Origin: an uncultured Clostridia bacterium | GTDB taxonomy: Bacteria > Bacillota > Clostridia > Monoglobales > Monoglobaceae | Length of the DNA stretch: 62,047 nt | NCBI GenBank assembly: GCA_947589045.1 | Contig: CANQBQ010000015.1 | Coordinates: forward strand, 1 to 62,047 | Direction of reading: 5' to 3' | Shown here: positions 60,133 through 62,047 of the stretch, piece after piece | How positions within the stretch are numbered: the stretch's first letter is position 1 | Layout: the number at the start of each line of letters is the position of its first letter | Translations under genes and position numbers: made by a program | The notes under the pieces: model-generated | Seen by the model: only the letters and a program-made list of their open reading frames with translations | What the model was told of the DNA's origin: nothing | Databases searched by the model: none

Positions 60133-60186
60133 TTTGTTTTTAACAACTAAATAACATCACAATTTTTTATGAAAGGGTTGGGGAAT

Positions 60187-60621
60187 ATGATAGCTATCGG
60201 ATGTGACCACGGCGGTCTGGGACTCAAAAATGAAATTTTAAAGCACTTAACCGAAAAGGGGGTTGAGGTCAGGGACTTCGGCGTTGACAGTCGCGACTCC
60301 TGCGACTATCCCGACATCGCAAAGCCGGTTTGCGAGGCGATAAAGTCGGGAGAATGTGAGAGCGGAATTTTGGTCTGCGGCACGGGCATAGGTATGAGTA
60401 TTGCCGCGAACAAAATAAAGGGAATACGCGCGGCGCACGTCACCGACACCTTCAGCGCGCGAATGGCGCGTGAACACAATAACGCTCACATAATCTGTCT
60501 CGGCGAGAGAATTACGGGCGGTGCGCTCGCGCTCGACATTGTGGACTCGTTCTACGGCGCGAAGTTTTTGGGCGGAAACCACGTCCGCAGAATTGAAAAA
60601 ATTGCCGAGCTTGAAAAATAA
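60187..60621 (+). CDS. rpiB: Ribose-5-phosphate isomerase B
   Basis: Interconverts ribose 5-phosphate and ribulose 5-phosphate. 144 residues. AIGCDHGGLGLKNEILKHL, catalytic Cys in GILVCGTGIGMSIAANK, and HNNAHIICLGERITGG are diagnostic of RpiB/LacAB. ATG 60187 is preceded by a weak AAGGGTTGGGG; an ATG at 60169 lacks an SD. Marks the return to normal base composition after the restriction island. Confidence 0.94.
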   Translation: MIAIGCDHGGLGLKNEILKHLTEKGVEVRDFGVDSRDSCDYPDIAKPVCEAIKSGECESGILVCGTGIGMSIAANKIKGIRAAHVTDTFSARMAREHNNAHIICLGERITGGALALDIVDSFYGAKFLGGNHVRRIEKIAELEK

Positions 60622-60632
60622 AAAATAATTTG

Positions 60633-60661
60633 TTGACAAATAAACATATATATTGTAGAAT
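60633..60661 (+). promoter_or_regulatory. Promoter of the THF riboswitch-folT unit
   Basis: TTGACA (60633-60638) and TAGAAT (60656-60661) with 17-bp spacing, directly upstream of the riboswitch. Confidence 0.8.
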
Positions 60662-60668
60662 AATCGGT

Positions 60669-60784
60669 ACAGAGTAGGAATATGCGCGTTGGGCGGGTTT
60701 GCCGCCCTAAGTGCCGACGGACGGGGAGTTGCCGTTCGGACGAAAAGCCTTTCGGCTTGCGGTGCGTATTCCGCATCCCGCTGT
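60669..60784 (+). promoter_or_regulatory. Tetrahydrofolate (THF, folT-type) riboswitch
   Basis: Conserved THF-aptamer sequences appear in order: GAGTAG (60672-60677), GCGTT, ACGAAAAGCC, GCGGTG and GCATCCC. GGAATATGC (60677-60685) pairs with GCGTATTCC (60764-60772) to form the central stem, and ACAG / CTGT (60669-60672 / 60781-60784) closes P1. It lies upstream of a folate-type ECF transporter gene, exactly the expected context. Confidence 0.85.
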
Positions 60785-60805
60785 CACATAGCGAAAACAG
60801 ATAAT

Positions 60806-60852
60806 CTCCGTTTATGCCTATGTTACGGCAATAAATAAACGGAGGTTTTTTT
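60806..60852 (+). promoter_or_regulatory. Expression platform hairpin of the THF riboswitch
   Basis: CTCCGTTTAT (60806-60815) pairs with ATAAACGGAG (60835-60844), followed by GTTTTTTT and then the folT ATG at 60853. The SD GGAGG (60841-60845) is inside the stem, so the hairpin can both hide the ribosome site and act as a terminator. Confidence 0.75.
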
Positions 60853-61410
60853 ATGTTTAAATCCATTGTTCAATCATTTAAAAGGAAGATATCGGTAGCC
60901 GACTTGGTAATTATGGCGATACTCGTCGCGCTCGCCTACATACTTTCCCTGCTCGACATCTATATTACGCCGAGTTTTAAGCTGTTCACGCTCGAATTTT
61001 TGCCAAACTCAATCGGCGCGGCGCTGTTCGGACCGCTTTGGGGCGGAATTATGGGTATCGCTACCGATATAACCGCATTTATCGCAAAGCCCATGGGCGG
61101 TTTTTTCCCGGGCTATACGCTGAGCGCAATGCTTGGGAACGTGATATATGGCATATTCCTGTACGGCCGTCCATCAAGCAAAATAAACGCGGTGATACGC
61201 GCGGGCGCGGCGCAGCTTGCCGTTACGGTGTTTATAACTCTGGGGTTGAATATGGTCTGGCTCGTTATGATGTATGGCAAGACCGCGGGCGAAATATACA
61301 CGGGCGCAAGACTTTTGAGCAATATCATACAGTTCCCGTTTAAGACCGCGCTGATACTGCTGTTTACCGAGCTTGCAAGGTCGGCTTACTCAAAGGTATT
61401 CGGAAAATAA
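60853..61410 (+). CDS. folT: Folate-family ECF transporter S component
   Basis: Membrane substrate-binding subunit for folate uptake, 185 residues, about six hydrophobic helices. Features include LVALAYILSLLDIYITPSFKL, FGPLWGGIMGIATDITAFI and FPGYTLSAMLGNVIYGIFLY; the last matches the ECF S-component contact style. It would work with a shared EcfA-EcfA'-EcfT module encoded elsewhere. The riboswitch immediately upstream supports folate as ligand. Confidence 0.9.
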   Translation: MFKSIVQSFKRKISVADLVIMAILVALAYILSLLDIYITPSFKLFTLEFLPNSIGAALFGPLWGGIMGIATDITAFIAKPMGGFFPGYTLSAMLGNVIYGIFLYGRPSSKINAVIRAGAAQLAVTVFITLGLNMVWLVMMYGKTAGEIYTGARLLSNIIQFPFKTALILLFTELARSAYSKVFGK

Positions 61411-61501
61411 AGGCAATATAAAACTGTGGTTGAGAAAACTCCCGCTTTTTTGTACATAGGATAATAACCGAACAAAAATTCAATAATTTTTAATTTTTTG
61501 C

Positions 61502-61530
61502 TTGACATACAAACCGCCGCGTGCTATAAT
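61502..61530 (+). promoter_or_regulatory. Near-perfect promoter of the tRNA operon
   Basis: TTGACA (61502-61507), 17-bp spacer, TATAAT (61525-61530): both boxes fully match consensus. Confidence 0.93.
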
Positions 61531-61556
61531 ATCAAAGTCGCGTTAAGACAAGATAT

Positions 61557-61632
61557 TCCTCAATAGCTCAGTCGGTAGAGCATGCGGCTGTTAACCGCAG
61601 GGTCGTTGGTTCGAGTCCAACTTGGGGAGCCA
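61557..61632 (+). tRNA. tRNA-Asn (GTT)
   Basis: A 76-nt tRNA with encoded CCA. Acceptor TCCTCAA pairs with TTGGGGA; anticodon arm GCGGC-TGTTAAC-CGC gives GTT; T-loop GGTTCGAGTCC. First of two in the transcript. Confidence 0.96.
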
Positions 61633-62047
61633 TTTTCGGCCCGTTGGTCAAGCGGTTAAGACATCGCCCTTTCACGGCGGTAACACGAGTTCGATTCTCG
61701 TACGGGTCACCAATCCTTAATATGGGCGAACTCCGACGGCTTTGGCTGCCGGAGTTTTTGTATGCGCAAAAATAATTCTGCGCGTCGACGAAGTCGATTT
61801 GCCTTTCACCGTCCTTGCAGTTGAAGGTTATCAATATTTTATCATCATAAATATAGATTGAGTTGATGAATATGTCGATCAGCCGACGTTTTTGATCATT
61901 GTTAGCGATATCGGCGCGTTTGAATTTGTATATCCAAAATTTTATCTGCTCTTTGCTCAGGATCGGCCGTTCGCATTGCTCTTTGAGTATTTCTATCTCA
62001 AGATCGGTCTTTTCCTGTTCAAGACTGTTAAGCGTGTCCTGTATCGT
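61568..62047 (-). CDS. C-terminal part of a large serine recombinase, cut by the window edge
   Basis: Only the 3' 160 codons are present. LSKEQIKFWIYKFKRADI, KRRLIDIFINSIYIYDDKILITFNCKDG and the preceding coiled coil (LNSLEQEKTDLEIEIL) match the C-terminal end of large serine recombinases of integrative elements. The N-terminal resolvase domain lies outside. The natural end is probably near 61775; beyond it the frame runs antisense through the tRNA operon terminator, tRNA-Glu and part of tRNA-Asn, ending at 61568 with a tail that contains VGLEPTTLRL. That tail is an integration artefact. It places a mobile element to the right of this window, inserted next to tRNA-Glu. Confidence 0.82.
   Translation of the reverse strand, partial: TIQDTLNSLEQEKTDLEIEILKEQCERPILSKEQIKFWIYKFKRADIANNDQKRRLIDIFINSIYIYDDKILITFNCKDGERQIDFVDAQNYFCAYKNSGSQSRRSSPILRIGDPYENRTRVTAVKGRCLNRLTNGPKMAPQVGLEPTTLRLTAACSTD
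61638..61712 (+). tRNA. tRNA-Glu (TTC)
   Basis: A 75-nt tRNA with encoded CCA. Acceptor GGCCCGT pairs with ACGGGTC; anticodon loop CTTTCAC gives TTC; T-loop AGTTCGATTCT. Five bp after tRNA-Asn. Its 3' end is the last host gene before the recombinase. Confidence 0.96.
61731..61759 (+). terminator. Terminator of the tRNA operon
   Basis: CTCCGACGGC / GCTGCCGGAG with one mismatch and one G-T pair, loop TTTG, followed by TTTTTG. Confidence 0.75.

Noticed and set aside
61568-61715. C-terminal tail with VGLEPTTLRL as a real protein domain
   Set aside because: It is the antisense translation of tRNA genes, a well-known artefact of frames crossing tRNAs.

Overview
The window looks like a chromosomal segment of an endospore-forming, anaerobic, plant-polysaccharide-degrading member of the Clostridia (Oscillospirales-like by flavour; genus not identified). 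Evidence for a spore former is the cotJA-cotJB-cotJC coat operon, a yaaT/ricT gene and a collagen-like surface/exosporium-type protein. Evidence for carbohydrate degradation is a secreted multidomain GH5 glucanase, a GH105 unsaturated-uronyl hydrolase, a secreted PL1 pectate lyase coupled to a KDG-type sugar kinase, and xylulokinase. Coding DNA has moderate GC, intergenic DNA is AT-rich, and many promoters match TTGACA-N17-TATAAT closely. SD sequences are strong, and several genes use TTG or GTG starts.

Layout. 0.2-6 kb: an HD-GYP signalling protein, a large structured non-coding element, a GT-C-like membrane protein with GH105, an EIIA-Glc-like protein lacking its phospho-histidine, and a DtxR-type regulator. 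6-14 kb: the GH5 enzyme, a dispersed repeat, a znuA-znuC-znuB metal uptake operon, an SCP2 protein with a histone-H1-like tail, and an EamA transporter. 14-22.5 kb: an amidase, a collagen-like protein with a TPR glycosyltransferase, then yycH-like, yycI-like, murA, walJ and a GT2. 22.5-28 kb: cotJABC, Na/Pi symporter, DUF4867, a secreted NPCBM protein, a second copy of the dispersed repeat, and tRNA-Trp. 28-38 kb: holB-yaaT, xylB, mecA, rsmD-coaD-coiled-coil protein, rpmE, kdgK-pectate lyase. 38-46.6 kb: an unbroken minus-strand operon asnA-tyrA-aroB-aroA-aroC-pheA-aroK-aroQ-aroE. It covers chorismate synthesis from DAHP onward plus the two prephenate branches; DAHP synthase is not in the window. 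47-57 kb: a parE/parC-like topoisomerase pair, an L,D-transpeptidase/MBL/DUF3006 operon, a MATE transporter and phosphoglucomutase.

57-60.1 kb is a DpnII-type (predicted GATC) restriction-modification island. Its first three genes are clearly more AT-rich than the chromosome, and it sits between pgm and rpiB. It has a Dam-like methylase, an unrecognised 177-residue protein, a DpnII-like nuclease and a second methylase with an HPPY motif. The window ends with rpiB, a THF riboswitch controlling a folT-type transporter, a tRNA-Asn/tRNA-Glu pair behind a near-perfect promoter, and the 3' end of a serine recombinase. That recombinase frame runs on antisense through both tRNAs, which marks the edge of an integrated mobile element beyond the window.

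The best candidates for something undescribed are the unknown protein and unusual methylase in the DpnII-like island, the multi-stem element at about 1.44-1.79 kb, the 188-bp dispersed repeat, and the EIIA-like protein with Gln at the phosphorylation site. All functional calls rest on reading the sequence and on remembered family motifs; no database search was run.
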